In this document: positions 16,405-25,700 of the stretch, piece by piece
Numbering within the stretch: the first letter of the stretch is position 1
Layout: each line of letters opens with the position of its first letter
Source: Acidimicrobiales bacterium
Lineage (GTDB): Bacteria; Actinomycetota; Acidimicrobiia; Acidimicrobiales; SZUA-35
Assembly: GCA_024638815.1 (NCBI GenBank)
Contig: JAHEJM010000039.1
Coordinates: 1-34,477, forward strand
Length of the DNA stretch: 34,477 nt
Direction: 5' to 3'
Made by a program: the position numbers and the translations under genes
The notes under the pieces: generated by a model
Databases searched by the model: none
What the model was told of the DNA's origin: nothing
What the model saw: only the letters and a program-made list of their open reading frames with translations

Positions 16405-17442
16405 ATGAGCTCGTCCACCGATCAGCACACGACCTTTCCCGCCTTCGTGGCCACCGCCGATGACACCGGCGAATCCGTGGAACGATCCATCGCCGCACTC
16501 GGTCTCGATGATCTGCCCACCGATGGTGCCCTCATCGAGGTCCAATGGTCAAGCGTGAACTACAAGGACGGACTGGCCACCATTCCCAAGGGCCGAGTGG
16601 CCCGGATCAACCCGCTGGTACCGGGGGTGGACATGGCCGGTGTCGTGGTCGAGGTCGATCCGGGCGATGAAGGTGAGAGGTTCCCGCCGGGGACCGAGGT
16701 CATCGGCCATGGCCACGACATCGGTGTTGCCCGCCACGGCGGGTACGCCCGGTACGCCCGGGTTCCCGCTCGGTGGTTGGTGGCCAAACCTGCGGGCTTG
16801 TCACTTCGCGACACCATGGTCCTCGGCACCGCCGGGTTCACCGCCGCCCTTTCGATCGTGCAACTCGAGGAGCACGGCGTCGGGCCTGACAACGGCCCGG
16901 TGCTGGTGACCGGGGCCACCGGTGGGGTCGGGAGCACGGCCGTGAGCATGTTGGCGGGGCGGGGCTACGAGGTCATCGCCTCCACCGGGAAGGCCGAAGC
17001 CACGGATTACCTGAAGGGCCTGGGGGCCGGTTCGATCATCGATCGCAGTGAGCTCTCGGAACCGGGACGCCCGCTGCAGCCGACGTCGTGGGCCGCCGCC
17101 GTCGACTGTGTCGGCGGTGTGACCCTGGCCAACGTGCTGGCTCGAACCGAGTACGGGGGCGCGGTTGCCGCCTCCGGGCTGACCGGCGGCGGTGATCTGC
17201 CGACCACCGTGATGCCCTTCATCCTCCGGGGTGTGGCCCTGCTCGGAGTCGACTCGGTACAGACCCCGATCGAGCGCCGACGGATGGTGTGGGAACGACT
17301 GGGAAGCGACCTTCGCCCCACCGGGCTCGAGTCCATCGGCCACGACATCGGGCTGAACGAACTGGAGTCGGTGCTCGACGGCATCCTTCGGGGATCGATC
17401 ACGGGTCGAAACGTCCTTGACATCCGAAACCCAACCAGGTAG
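16405..17442 (+). CDS. acuI: acryloyl-CoA reductase-like MDR oxidoreductase (AcuI/YhdH family)
   Basis: 345 residues of the zinc-free medium-chain dehydrogenase/reductase type. It begins with FPAFVATADDTGESVERSIA. VQWSSVNYKDGLATIPKGRV then PLVPGVDMAGVVVEVDPGDE are the YhdH/AcuI signature. The Rossmann domain is VLVTGATGGVGSTAVSMLAG with FILRGVALLGVDSVQTPIER near the end. Characterised relatives reduce acryloyl-CoA to propionyl-CoA with NADPH, protecting against acrylate and acting in 3-hydroxypropionate or DMSP breakdown. Start ATG 16405 is chosen because the conserved N-terminus follows; upstream in-frame codons to 16189 have no family resemblance. The MFS gene begins inside its 3' end. The gene symbol rests on family resemblance only. 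Confidence 0.85.
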   Translation: MSSSTDQHTTFPAFVATADDTGESVERSIAALGLDDLPTDGALIEVQWSSVNYKDGLATIPKGRVARINPLVPGVDMAGVVVEVDPGDEGERFPPGTEVIGHGHDIGVARHGGYARYARVPARWLVAKPAGLSLRDTMVLGTAGFTAALSIVQLEEHGVGPDNGPVLVTGATGGVGSTAVSMLAGRGYEVIASTGKAEATDYLKGLGAGSIIDRSELSEPGRPLQPTSWAAAVDCVGGVTLANVLARTEYGGAVAASGLTGGGDLPTTVMPFILRGVALLGVDSVQTPIERRRMVWERLGSDLRPTGLESIGHDIGLNELESVLDGILRGSITGRNVLDIRNPTR

Positions 17443-18613
17443 GTCTAGCGTCGGCGGTCCACCACAGGGCGAGGCGGAGGCGTTCGATCGCCGGCTCGTC
17501 GCCGCCGCCGTTCTGACCACGGTGTCGAGTGTGTTCCCCGGCTTCCTGGCCGGGGCACTGGCCGTGCAGGTCGGTGCTGAATTCGCCGTGACCGAGAAGA
17601 TCTACGGTTGGGCACTTGGCGGCTTCTTCCTTGCCGCCATGTTCGGTTCCCTGCTGTTGGGCCGGTTGGTTCAGACGATCGGCCCGCGTCGGCAGATCAC
17701 ACTGTCGCTGACCGCCACCATCGGGGCCCAACTGTCGGTCGCCTGGCTGGTGTCGGGTTTCCTTGGGCTCGTGGTGGCGCTGGCCGTGTGTGGTCTGGCC
17801 AATGCCGCCACCCAGACCGCGATCAACCTGGCCCTTACCCAGGCCCGTATCGAGCGACTCGGCCTGGCCATCGCTCTCAAGCAGTCGGGAATGCCGACGG
17901 CCAGCCTGCTGGGCGGCCTGATGGTGCCGGGGTTGGCCCTGACCGTAGGGTGGCGTTGGGCCTTCATGGTGGGTGTGGCCATGGCCGCCATGGCCTTGGT
18001 GGCGGTGCGGGCGGTCATCGTACCCACAGCACCCGTGTCGCCGGCATCCCGACCTCGTCCGGTCTCCACCGCCCGCGATCTGACAATGGCGGCCGTGGCC
18101 GGCGGTTTCCTGTCGTTCGGGGCCGGTGCCCTCAACGCCTGGGTGGTCTCGTCGGGAGTGGACGCCGGCCTCGGGGAGGGCCAGGCCGGGCTCATGCTCA
18201 GCCTGGGGGCTGCCTGCGGCATCGTACTCCGGCTGTTCTCCGGGTATCGACTGGACGGTTTGCGGATCCGTCCGTTCCGGGTGGCGGGAACCACCGTGCT
18301 GATCGGTGCGTTGGGAGTGGCGGCCTTGGCCGTGCGTTCGGTCCCCGTCCATGTGGTGGCCACCATGGTGGCGTTCGCCGGCGGCTGGGTGTGGCCCGTA
18401 TTCACCAACTTCGGCATCGTGAGGACCAACGCCGCCGCTGCCGGTTCGGCCACGGGAACGACCCAGATGGGCGTCTATGTCGGCGTGTTCAGTGCCCCTC
18501 TGGTCACAGGCTGGCTGATCGAGGTTGCCGGATACCCGGTGATGTGGCTGACCGTGGCCTTGTCCATTGTCGCCGGTGCCACGCTGGCCTTGGCGGTGGC
18601 CCACCGTTTCTGA
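17417..18613 (+). CDS. MFS permease
   Basis: About 398 residues with some twelve hydrophobic segments. The first is LVAAAVLTTVSSVFPGFLAG; loop 2-3 carries LGRLVQTIGPRRQITLS, the MFS motif between helices 2 and 3. The central loop (about 190-205, PTAPVSPASRPRPV) separates the two six-helix halves. It should sit in the cytoplasmic membrane; the substrate is unknown. The start is unsure: TTG 17417, overlapping the acuI-like stop by 26 nt, gives the most complete N-terminus, while later GTG codons would cut into helix 1. The overlap suggests co-transcription with the acryloyl-CoA reductase-like gene, hinting at uptake or efflux of a related carboxylate. Confidence 0.82.
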   Translation: MTSETQPGRSSVGGPPQGEAEAFDRRLVAAAVLTTVSSVFPGFLAGALAVQVGAEFAVTEKIYGWALGGFFLAAMFGSLLLGRLVQTIGPRRQITLSLTATIGAQLSVAWLVSGFLGLVVALAVCGLANAATQTAINLALTQARIERLGLAIALKQSGMPTASLLGGLMVPGLALTVGWRWAFMVGVAMAAMALVAVRAVIVPTAPVSPASRPRPVSTARDLTMAAVAGGFLSFGAGALNAWVVSSGVDAGLGEGQAGLMLSLGAACGIVLRLFSGYRLDGLRIRPFRVAGTTVLIGALGVAALAVRSVPVHVVATMVAFAGGWVWPVFTNFGIVRTNAAAAGSATGTTQMGVYVGVFSAPLVTGWLIEVAGYPVMWLTVALSIVAGATLALAVAHRF

Positions 18614-18670
18614 TCGTCGGCCGGTGGCTCCTCCGGTGCCCCGTTGAGCGTCCCGGGAGCGGCCGTCGCT

Positions 18671-20254
18671 TCAGGCGGCGACAGGTTTCCGCCTGGTCGT
18701 CGACTCCGCCTCGGCGGTATGGGCCAAGCGCGTGGCCAGACGGCTCCAGATGATCTTGTGGACCGGTAGTAGCACCCACCAATAGGCTCGCCCCGCCAAC
18801 CCTCGGGGATGGAACCGGGCCACCTGGCTGAGATGGGTCATACCGTCGTCCCCCTGGGCGATGCGCCACTCCAACCAGGCCTCACCCGGCACCTTCATTT
18901 CGGCCCGAAGCCGAAGAAGATCGGGACGCCGATACTCCTCGACCCGGAAGAAGTCGAGGGCATCGCCAACCCGGAGGTCGTCGGGGTGGCGACGACCTCG
19001 GCGCATACCAACGCCACCCACCAGCTTGTCGGCCACACCACGAAGGGCCCAGAGGCTGTTGGCCACATACCAGCCCCGGCTTCCCCCGACACCACTGATT
19101 ATGGCGAACAACCGATCGGGGTCGGCGGTGGATGCGACCTCCTGGACATCCTGGTAGATGGTGCCACCCGACCATTCGGGGTCCTGGGGCAGGGGAGAGG
19201 CGGAACTGAGTAGCGACGGTGCGCTGTCCATCCAACTGGTCTTGATGGTCATGTCCTGAACCCTGGAGAGCGCCCGCTGCAGAGCCTCGTCGAACGTGAA
19301 GGGCCGGTGATCGATGATGGTGCCGATATCCCGTTCCGGTGTGACGACCACGTCGTTGATGAGGCTTCCCACCAAGGGCCGAGCCAAACCGTAGGGGAGC
19401 GGGGTGACCACGTTGACCCAGTGGGACGACAGTCGGGGTGTCAGCAGGGGCACGGGAATGATGAGCCGCCGTTGCAGGCCGGCCACGTCGGCGTAATGAT
19501 CCATCATCTGCCGGTAGGTCAGAACGTCGGGACCGCCGATCTCGAGAACGCAACCCTCGGCCTCGGGATGGTCGACCACCGCCACCAGGTAGCGCAGCAC
19601 GTCGGCGATGGCGATGGGCTGGCATTTGGTCCTGGTCACCCACCGGGGACACACCATCATCGGCAAGACCTCGACCAGATGGCGGAGCATTTCGAACGAA
19701 GCCGAACCGGAGCCGATGATGACCGCGGCCCGCAGTTCGGTGACGGGGACCGATCCCGATCCCAGTACCCGACCCACCTCGTGCCGGCTGGCGAGATGGT
19801 TCGACAGGTCGTCGTTGGCATCATCGCCCAGCCCTCCGAGGTAGATGATGCGACCGACACCGGCCTTTTCGGCCGCCTGGCGTGTGTTGTCGGCTCCCAC
19901 CCGATCAGAACGTTCGAAGTCGCCGGAGTGGCCCATGGCATGCACCAGGTAGTAGACGGCATCGATACCGTCGAAGGCCGCATCCAGCGATGTCCGGTCC
20001 AGTACGTCGGCCTGGATCACCTCGACCCGATCACGCCATTCCACGCCGTCGAGCCGATCGGGCTTTCGGGCCAGACAGCGAATCCGGTGCCCGGCGGCCA
20101 GGAGCTCGGGAACCAGTCGGCCTCCGACATAGCCGGTTGCCCCGATGACGGCGATGTCGAGGCTGGACTTCGCGCCTGGACGTGCCGGGTCGGGGGCGGA
20201 TTTGGGCACCGTTGGGCTTTCGGAGGGTGTCTTGTCGGGGTTCGATGCTTCCAT
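18671..20254 (-). CDS. NAD(P)-binding SDR fused to DUF2867
   Basis: About 527 residues in two parts. Residues about 25-320 form an atypical/extended SDR: DIAVIGATGYVGGRLVPELL is the dinucleotide-binding GxxGxxG motif, DAVYYLVHAMG and RIIYLGGLGDD follow, and PIAIADVLRYLVAVVDHPE and LEIGGPDVLTYRQMMDHY mark the NmrA-like sugar-epimerase relatives. The C-terminal 150 residues (SRGWYVANSLWALRG, LRVGDALDFFRVEEY, WLEWRIA, RAYWWVLLPVHKIIW) match DUF2867, a SRPBCC-like domain. The fusion is common in actinobacteria; its substrate is not known. A Pro/Ser-rich stretch precedes the SDR domain. I take ATG 20254; starts at 20263 (GTG) and 20368 are possible. It converges with the MFS gene. Confidence 0.85.
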   Translation of the reverse strand: MEASNPDKTPSESPTVPKSAPDPARPGAKSSLDIAVIGATGYVGGRLVPELLAAGHRIRCLARKPDRLDGVEWRDRVEVIQADVLDRTSLDAAFDGIDAVYYLVHAMGHSGDFERSDRVGADNTRQAAEKAGVGRIIYLGGLGDDANDDLSNHLASRHEVGRVLGSGSVPVTELRAAVIIGSGSASFEMLRHLVEVLPMMVCPRWVTRTKCQPIAIADVLRYLVAVVDHPEAEGCVLEIGGPDVLTYRQMMDHYADVAGLQRRLIIPVPLLTPRLSSHWVNVVTPLPYGLARPLVGSLINDVVVTPERDIGTIIDHRPFTFDEALQRALSRVQDMTIKTSWMDSAPSLLSSASPLPQDPEWSGGTIYQDVQEVASTADPDRLFAIISGVGGSRGWYVANSLWALRGVADKLVGGVGMRRGRRHPDDLRVGDALDFFRVEEYRRPDLLRLRAEMKVPGEAWLEWRIAQGDDGMTHLSQVARFHPRGLAGRAYWWVLLPVHKIIWSRLATRLAHTAEAESTTRRKPVAA

Positions 20255-20666
20255 GTCGGTCACCGCCTGCAGTCGGGATCGGTTCTGAACGGCCGACGTC
20301 TTGCCCAGCCCGGGCCAGATCTGGTCGTCATCCCCGACGTGTGCCGACAGGGATGGTGGAAAGCCCACCGTATATGGAGATCATTTCCTACGCACTCGAC
20401 ACGACCACGATCGCCGGCGTGACCTGATCGACCAACTCGTCCGAACCGTAGGGGACAGTGCGGAGCGACGCAACGATAGCCCATGTCGACGCCCGCCGTT
20501 TCGGCCTTCGGATTCACACCATCCTGAGCCTGGTGGCCAAGACAGCGCTAGTTTGGCAGGTCTACGCGAACGTTCTGGTCGGCTGAACCGATAGACGGGG
20601 GGACCGACAGTCAAAGCAGGCCGTCGGCCCCCACGGGCATCGGCGGTTGCAGGGAGTGCATACGAC
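20255..20666. other. divergent intergenic region
   Basis: About 410 bp between the SDR-DUF2867 gene and the antiporter gene. Short open frames cross it but none shows a domain or good ribosome site. It should hold two divergent promoters; I cannot pick a convincing -35/-10 pair. The antiporter ribosome site AGGGAG is at 20651-20656. Confidence 0.4.
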
Positions 20667-22475
20667 GTGATTACCAGTCCTCTGGTGGCTCTGGCCGTAA
20701 TCTTGTCGACGGCGGCCATCTCCCAGTGGGTCGGTGGGCGCCTCAAGCTGCCGTCGGTGCTGTTCCTGCTCGCTGCCGGCATGGCTCTCAGTACCGTTCT
20801 GAATCCCGATGAGGTCTTCGGCGAGCTCCTTTTCACCGGCGTCGGCGTCGGGGTGGCCGTCCTGCTGTTCGAAGGCGGTGCCAGCCTCCGGTGGAACGAC
20901 ATAGGCGAGGCGAAGTTCCCGGTCATACGCCTGGTGACCGTGGGCGCCCTGGTTACCTGGTTGGTGGGATCGCTGGTGACCGGCGTCATCCTCGATCTCG
21001 ACGTCAAGCTGGCTCTGCTCATAGGAGCCATCCTCATCGTCTCCGGTCCCACGGTGGTCATTCCCATTCTTCGGGCCGTGCGGCCTCGGGAACCGACGGC
21101 GTCCATCGTTCGCTGGGAGGGCATTCTCATCGATCCGGTCGGGGCCGGCCTGGCCATCGTGGTTCTGGATGCCATCTTGGAGGATCGCGGCTTCGAGCGG
21201 GCTCTTGATCAGGTTCTGACCACCTTCGGAGCCGGCCTGGCCGTCGGTGCCGCCATCTCGGTGGTATTGATCGGTGCACTGGCCCTTCGTCAGATTCCCG
21301 ACCATCTCCAGGTCAACCTGACCCTGGCCGGCTTGGTCGCCGCCTACGCCCTGTCGAACCAGATCAGGCCCGAAGCCGGTCTGATAGCGGCCACCCTGAT
21401 GGGCATGGCCTTCGCCAATCAGAGTCGAGTCCCATCGGCCCATATCGTGGAATTCAGCGAGAACCTCGGTGGACTGATTCTCGGCGCCCTGTTCATCGTG
21501 CTCGGAGCTCGGGTCGACATGGCCGAGATTGTCGAGTACCTGCCGGCCAGCCTGGCCATTATCGCCGTGCTGTTGATCGTGGCTCGTCCACTTGCCGTGT
21601 TGGCTTCGACGCTGGGAACCGATCTTCCCTCTCCACACCGGAAGTACCTGATGCTCATGGCGCCCCGTGGCGTGGTGGCGGCGGCCGTGGCCTCACTTTT
21701 CGCCGAGGAATTGGACCAACTCGGCATGGACCCAGGTCCGCTGGTACCGGTTGTGTTCACCGTCGTGCTGGGTACGGTCCTGGTCGTCGGCCTCGGTGCC
21801 GGTCCAGCCGCCGATCGCCTCCGGGTTGCCCAGGCCGAGTCCAATGGTGTTGCCTTCATAGGCGGTGGACCGTTCGCCGTCGCCTTCGCCGAAGAACTGA
21901 ACAAACTGGAGATACCGACCATTCACATCGGCCTCACCGACGACGACGAGAAGCGGGCCATCGAGTGCGGTCAGATGGTCTACTCGGGCCGAATCGATCG
22001 CCACGAGTTCGTCGACACGATGGCCGCCCTCGGTATTCGCCACGCCGTCGCCCTGTCCGGAATCGATCATCTGGACACGTTCGCGCTTCGCCAGATTGCC
22101 GAGGTCATCGGATCGGAGAATCTGTATGCGCTGCACGACCCCTCCCGTCTGAACGACGCCGGTACCACGAAGCTGGTAGGCCCCCGGACACCACTACCGC
22201 CCCAGTACACGGCCGGCCGGCTCCGTCACCTCGTCAGCATCGGTGTGGGTATGCGAACCGTCGGTGTCGACCGGCTCGATGACCTGGGGTGGGTCAGCCT
22301 GTGCCGGGTGATTCCCGACGCCCGTCGTGTCATGTTCACCTCGATCAATGCCGCCGATGGTGGCGATCTGTTGATCCAGTTCGGCCCCGACCCCGACATC
22401 GTCGGCGGTGGTGGCGCCCCCTCCGGCGACGACGACCCCCCGGCGGGCGCCACCCCGGAGGCTACCGAGGTCTGA
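20667..22475 (+). CDS. CPA-type cation:proton antiporter with C-terminal TrkA-N-like domain
   Basis: 602 residues. About the first 380 carry some twelve membrane segments, beginning LVALAVILSTAAISQWVGGR and including GVGVAVLLFEGGASLRWNDI, LIVSGPTVVIPILRAVRPRE and LMLMAPRGVVAAAVASLFAE, the latter typical of NhaP/CPA1 antiporters. From about residue 395 a Rossmann-like domain follows (GVAFIGGGPFAVAFAEELNK, then HAVALSGIDHLDTFALRQIA), resembling TrkA-N/RCK nucleotide sensors that gate K+ or Na+/H+ transport. The end is low-complexity Gly/Pro/Asp. The start is GTG 20667 with AGGGAG 10 bases upstream. Likely cytoplasmic-membrane Na+ or K+/H+ exchange in pH and ion homeostasis; the ion is not determinable. 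Its 3' end overlaps the Lrp-like gene by 14 bp. Confidence 0.88.
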   Translation: MITSPLVALAVILSTAAISQWVGGRLKLPSVLFLLAAGMALSTVLNPDEVFGELLFTGVGVGVAVLLFEGGASLRWNDIGEAKFPVIRLVTVGALVTWLVGSLVTGVILDLDVKLALLIGAILIVSGPTVVIPILRAVRPREPTASIVRWEGILIDPVGAGLAIVVLDAILEDRGFERALDQVLTTFGAGLAVGAAISVVLIGALALRQIPDHLQVNLTLAGLVAAYALSNQIRPEAGLIAATLMGMAFANQSRVPSAHIVEFSENLGGLILGALFIVLGARVDMAEIVEYLPASLAIIAVLLIVARPLAVLASTLGTDLPSPHRKYLMLMAPRGVVAAAVASLFAEELDQLGMDPGPLVPVVFTVVLGTVLVVGLGAGPAADRLRVAQAESNGVAFIGGGPFAVAFAEELNKLEIPTIHIGLTDDDEKRAIECGQMVYSGRIDRHEFVDTMAALGIRHAVALSGIDHLDTFALRQIAEVIGSENLYALHDPSRLNDAGTTKLVGPRTPLPPQYTAGRLRHLVSIGVGMRTVGVDRLDDLGWVSLCRVIPDARRVMFTSINAADGGDLLIQFGPDPDIVGGGGAPSGDDDPPAGATPEATEV

Positions 22476-22761
22476 GTTCCTCGAGAAGGACCCGGGTCTC
22501 GATCCCCCGCACCCCCTCCACCGCCAGCACCTGCTCCAACACGACATCGCGCAGGTGCTCGAGACTCCTGGCCCGCAGCAGCAATACGAAGTCCGAGTTC
22601 CCGGCACTCAGGGCCAGCCATTCGACACCCTCGATGGTGGCCAGGGAGTCGGCCACGGTTCGCCACCGAGCCTGGGTGATGCGGACCATGGCCAGGGCCG
22701 AGACCGTGAGGCCAAGGTGGCGGGGATCGACAAGATGAACATCTTGAGTCGACTTCGTCAT
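22462..22761 (-). CDS. stand-alone Lrp/AsnC RAM (ligand-binding) domain protein
   Basis: 99 residues from ATG 22761. DPRHLGLTVSALAMVRITQ, ATIEGVEWLALSAGNSDFVL and LRDVVLEQVLAVEGVRGIET match the alpha-beta RAM sensor domain of Lrp/AsnC regulators, which binds amino acids and oligomerises. The N-terminal helix-turn-helix present in normal Lrp proteins (about 60 residues) is absent. The frame can be extended to 22932, but that stretch lies inside the divergent oxidoreductase gene and has no HTH. The gene is divergent from the indolepyruvate oxidoreductase with 36 bp between starts, so it may sense amino acids or 2-oxoacids and act through another Lrp. No strong Shine-Dalgarno is seen. Confidence 0.75.
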   Translation of the reverse strand: MTKSTQDVHLVDPRHLGLTVSALAMVRITQARWRTVADSLATIEGVEWLALSAGNSDFVLLLRARSLEHLRDVVLEQVLAVEGVRGIETRVLLEELRPR

Positions 22762-22776
22762 CCGACTGATTGTCGG
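22762..22776. promoter_or_regulatory. inverted repeat between divergent RAM and oxidoreductase genes
   Basis: CCGAC-TGATT-GTCGG, a perfect 5-bp inverted repeat with a 5-bp centre, lies in the 36-bp gap and directly abuts the RAM-gene start. It has the size of a dimeric regulator site but is short enough to occur by chance. Confidence 0.3.
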
Positions 22777-22797
22777 TGGCTGATCTACTCTGGTGAG

Positions 22798-25700
22798 ATG
22801 TCCGTGGACGACATCAAGATCGGTCGGAGACCTCCGGCCCATGACTACGACCTGGCCGATCGGTATCGGGCCGAGGACGGCATGGTGTTTCTCACCGGGG
22901 TCCAGGCCCTGGCCCGTGTCCCCATCGAGCAACTCCGGCGGGATCGGCGGGCCGGTCGAAACACGGCGGCTCTCGTCTCCGGCTACCCCGGCTCGCCGCT
23001 GGGTGGGTTCGATCTCGAACTGGCCAAGGCGCTGCGAATCATCGGGCCCGAACTACCGATCACCCATCTCCCGGCTGTCAATGAGGAACTGGGGGCCAGC
23101 GCGGTCATGGGTTCGCAGCTGGCGGCGACCAGGAGCGACTGCCGCTACGACGGAGTGGTCGGCGTGTGGTACGGCAAGGCGCCCGGCCTCGATCGGGCCA
23201 CCGACGCCCTTCGCCACGGGGTCTTCGCCGGCTCCAGCGCAACCGGTGGCGCCCTGGCCCTGGTCGGCGACGACCCGTCGGCGAAGTCGTCCACCATGCC
23301 GTCGTCGTCCGATGCCGCCCTGGTCGATCTCCACATGCCGATCCTCTATCCGGCCACGGTGGCCGAATGCCTGGAGCTGGGGCTCCACGGGATCGCCATG
23401 TCCCGGGCCACCGGTCTGTGGTCGGCGCTGAAGGTGGTGACGGCAGTGGCCGACGGCAACGGGACGGTTCGCCTTCCCGCCCTCGATCGCGAGCCGGTCG
23501 TGCCGACCGTCGACATCGACGGTCGACGCTGGGTGCCTCACCCCTCGGCTCAGTTTCTGGGACCGAGAATGGTGGAGGTGGAGCGGGAGTTCCACGAGAT
23601 CCGCACCGTTCTGGCCCTGCGCTACGGGATCGAGAACAAGCTGAACCAGGTGCCGGCCGACCCGACCGATGCATGGCTGGGAGTGGTGGCCACGGGATTC
23701 ACCTTCGGCGAGGTCCTCGAGGCGTTTCGGCGGCTGGGCTTCGAGTCCCGACAGGCCATCGCCGATGCCGGGATCCGGCTGCTCAACCTCCGCATGCCCG
23801 TTCCCTTCGACCGGGATCTCGTGGCCCACTTCGCCCGTGGCCTGAAACAGATCTTCGTGGTCGAGGAGAAGAACCCGACTCTGGAGCGCCTGGTTCGTGA
23901 TGCACTCTATGCCACAACCATGCGGCCCCAGGTGGTGGGCAAGGACGATGCCGAGGGCAACCGCCTGCTACCGTCGTACGGCCAGCTGGACGGCGACGTC
24001 ATTGAACCGGCGCTCCGGACCCGGCTGGAGCCCCGGCTGGCCGATCGGCTGGCTCCCTCCCCGCCCCCGGAGCGGGAACGTCTACCCCTCACCGTGCAGC
24101 GAGCCCCGTACTTCTGCTCGGGCTGTCCCCACAACTGGGGGACGAAGGTTCCCGACGGTGCCGTGGTCGGTATGGGCACCGGCTGTCACGGAATGACCCT
24201 GCTCATGGATCCCGAGCGGGTGGGCGACTCGATCGGCATCACGGCCATGGGCAACGAGGGAGCGCAGTGGTTGGGCATGGCTCCCTTCGTCGAGACCGAG
24301 CACGTGTTCCAGAACTTCGGGGACGGAACGTTTTTCCACTCCGGCCAGCTGGCCATTCAGGCCGCCATCGGGGCCGGAGCCAATGTGACGTTCAAGATCC
24401 TGTACAACCACACCGTGGCCATGACCGGTGGCCAGGACGCATCCCACAGCGTGGGGCCGGTGGAGCTGGCCACCATCCTGCTGGCCCACGGCGCCGGCAA
24501 GGTGGTGATCACCACCGATGACACCTCGCAGTACTCCCGCCGCTCCCGCCGCTACCGGGGCAGCCGGCTACCCTCGACGGTCTCCGTGCACGATCGAACC
24601 GAGCTGGTCGAACTCCAGCGGCAGCTGGCCGGGATACCGGGTGTCACCGTCATCATCCACGATCAGGCGTGTGCCGCCGAACTGCGGCGGGCCCGTAAAC
24701 GGGGTTCGGCCACCACCCCTCGTACCAGGGTCGTCATCAACCACCGGATCTGTGAGGGATGCGGCGATTGCGGCGATGTCAGCAATTGCCTTTCGGTGCA
24801 GCCGATCGACACTCCGCTGGGACGGAAGACCCGGATCGACCAGGCCGGCTGCAACTACGATTACTCGTGCCTGATGGGCGACTGTCCGGCGTTCATGACC
24901 ATCGAGGTCGACGACCAGGCATCGTCGCAGCCCGACGATCGGGCGCTACCCGATCCGTCCGTCATTGCCGTTGACGAACCACGACCGGCGTCCGACACCG
25001 CAGTGGTCAGGCTGGCCGGAATCGGGGGCACCGGGGTGGTGACCGTGGCCCAGGTCATCGGTACCGCCGCCATGCTCGACGGTCATCGGGTGTCGGGGCT
25101 GGACCAGACCGGGCTGTCCCAAAAGGCCGGCCCCGTGATCAGCGACATGATCATCCATGCCGGTGGAGCCATGACCCACCGATCGAACCTGGCCGGACGG
25201 GCCCAGGCCGATCTTCTCCTGGCCTTCGATCAGATGGTGGCGGTGGCCGACGGCGCGCTGGGCGCCGTCAGCCCCCGTACCATGGTCCTGGCCTCCACCA
25301 CACAGACCCCGACCGGGAGGCAGATCACCGATCCCGGTTTGTCCGACCGGGGCACCGTGGCCAAGCGGCTTCGAGGCGCCATCGACCGGGACCCGGACTT
25401 CACCGTCGACGCCGCCGAGACGGCCGGGATCGTCACCGGCGTGGCGGCCACGGCCAATATGATCCTGGTCGGCGCCGCCCTGCAGTCCGGTCGACTGCCG
25501 GTGTCGCTCCAATCATTGCGGCAGGCCGTCCAACTCAACGGGGTGGCCGTCGAGGCCAATCTCGCCGCCCTGGAGTGGGGCCGTCGCCTGTGGGCCGACA
25601 CCGCCGCCGCCCACCGGGAGCTGGCCCGATGGTCCTCGGGGACCGATGGTGGGCTTCGAATCGACGTCGACCCCCTCCCGGCCCGTCTGGCGGCCGAAGT

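Noticed and set aside
20301-20594. 97-codon plus-strand frame in the SDR/antiporter gap
   Set aside because: It overlaps the start of the SDR gene, is Arg/His/Pro-rich without domain, and has no ribosome site.
22408-22797. 5' extension of the indolepyruvate oxidoreductase frame to 22408
   Set aside because: That stretch is antisense to the RAM-domain gene and overlaps the antiporter end; the conserved family N-terminus begins after 22798.
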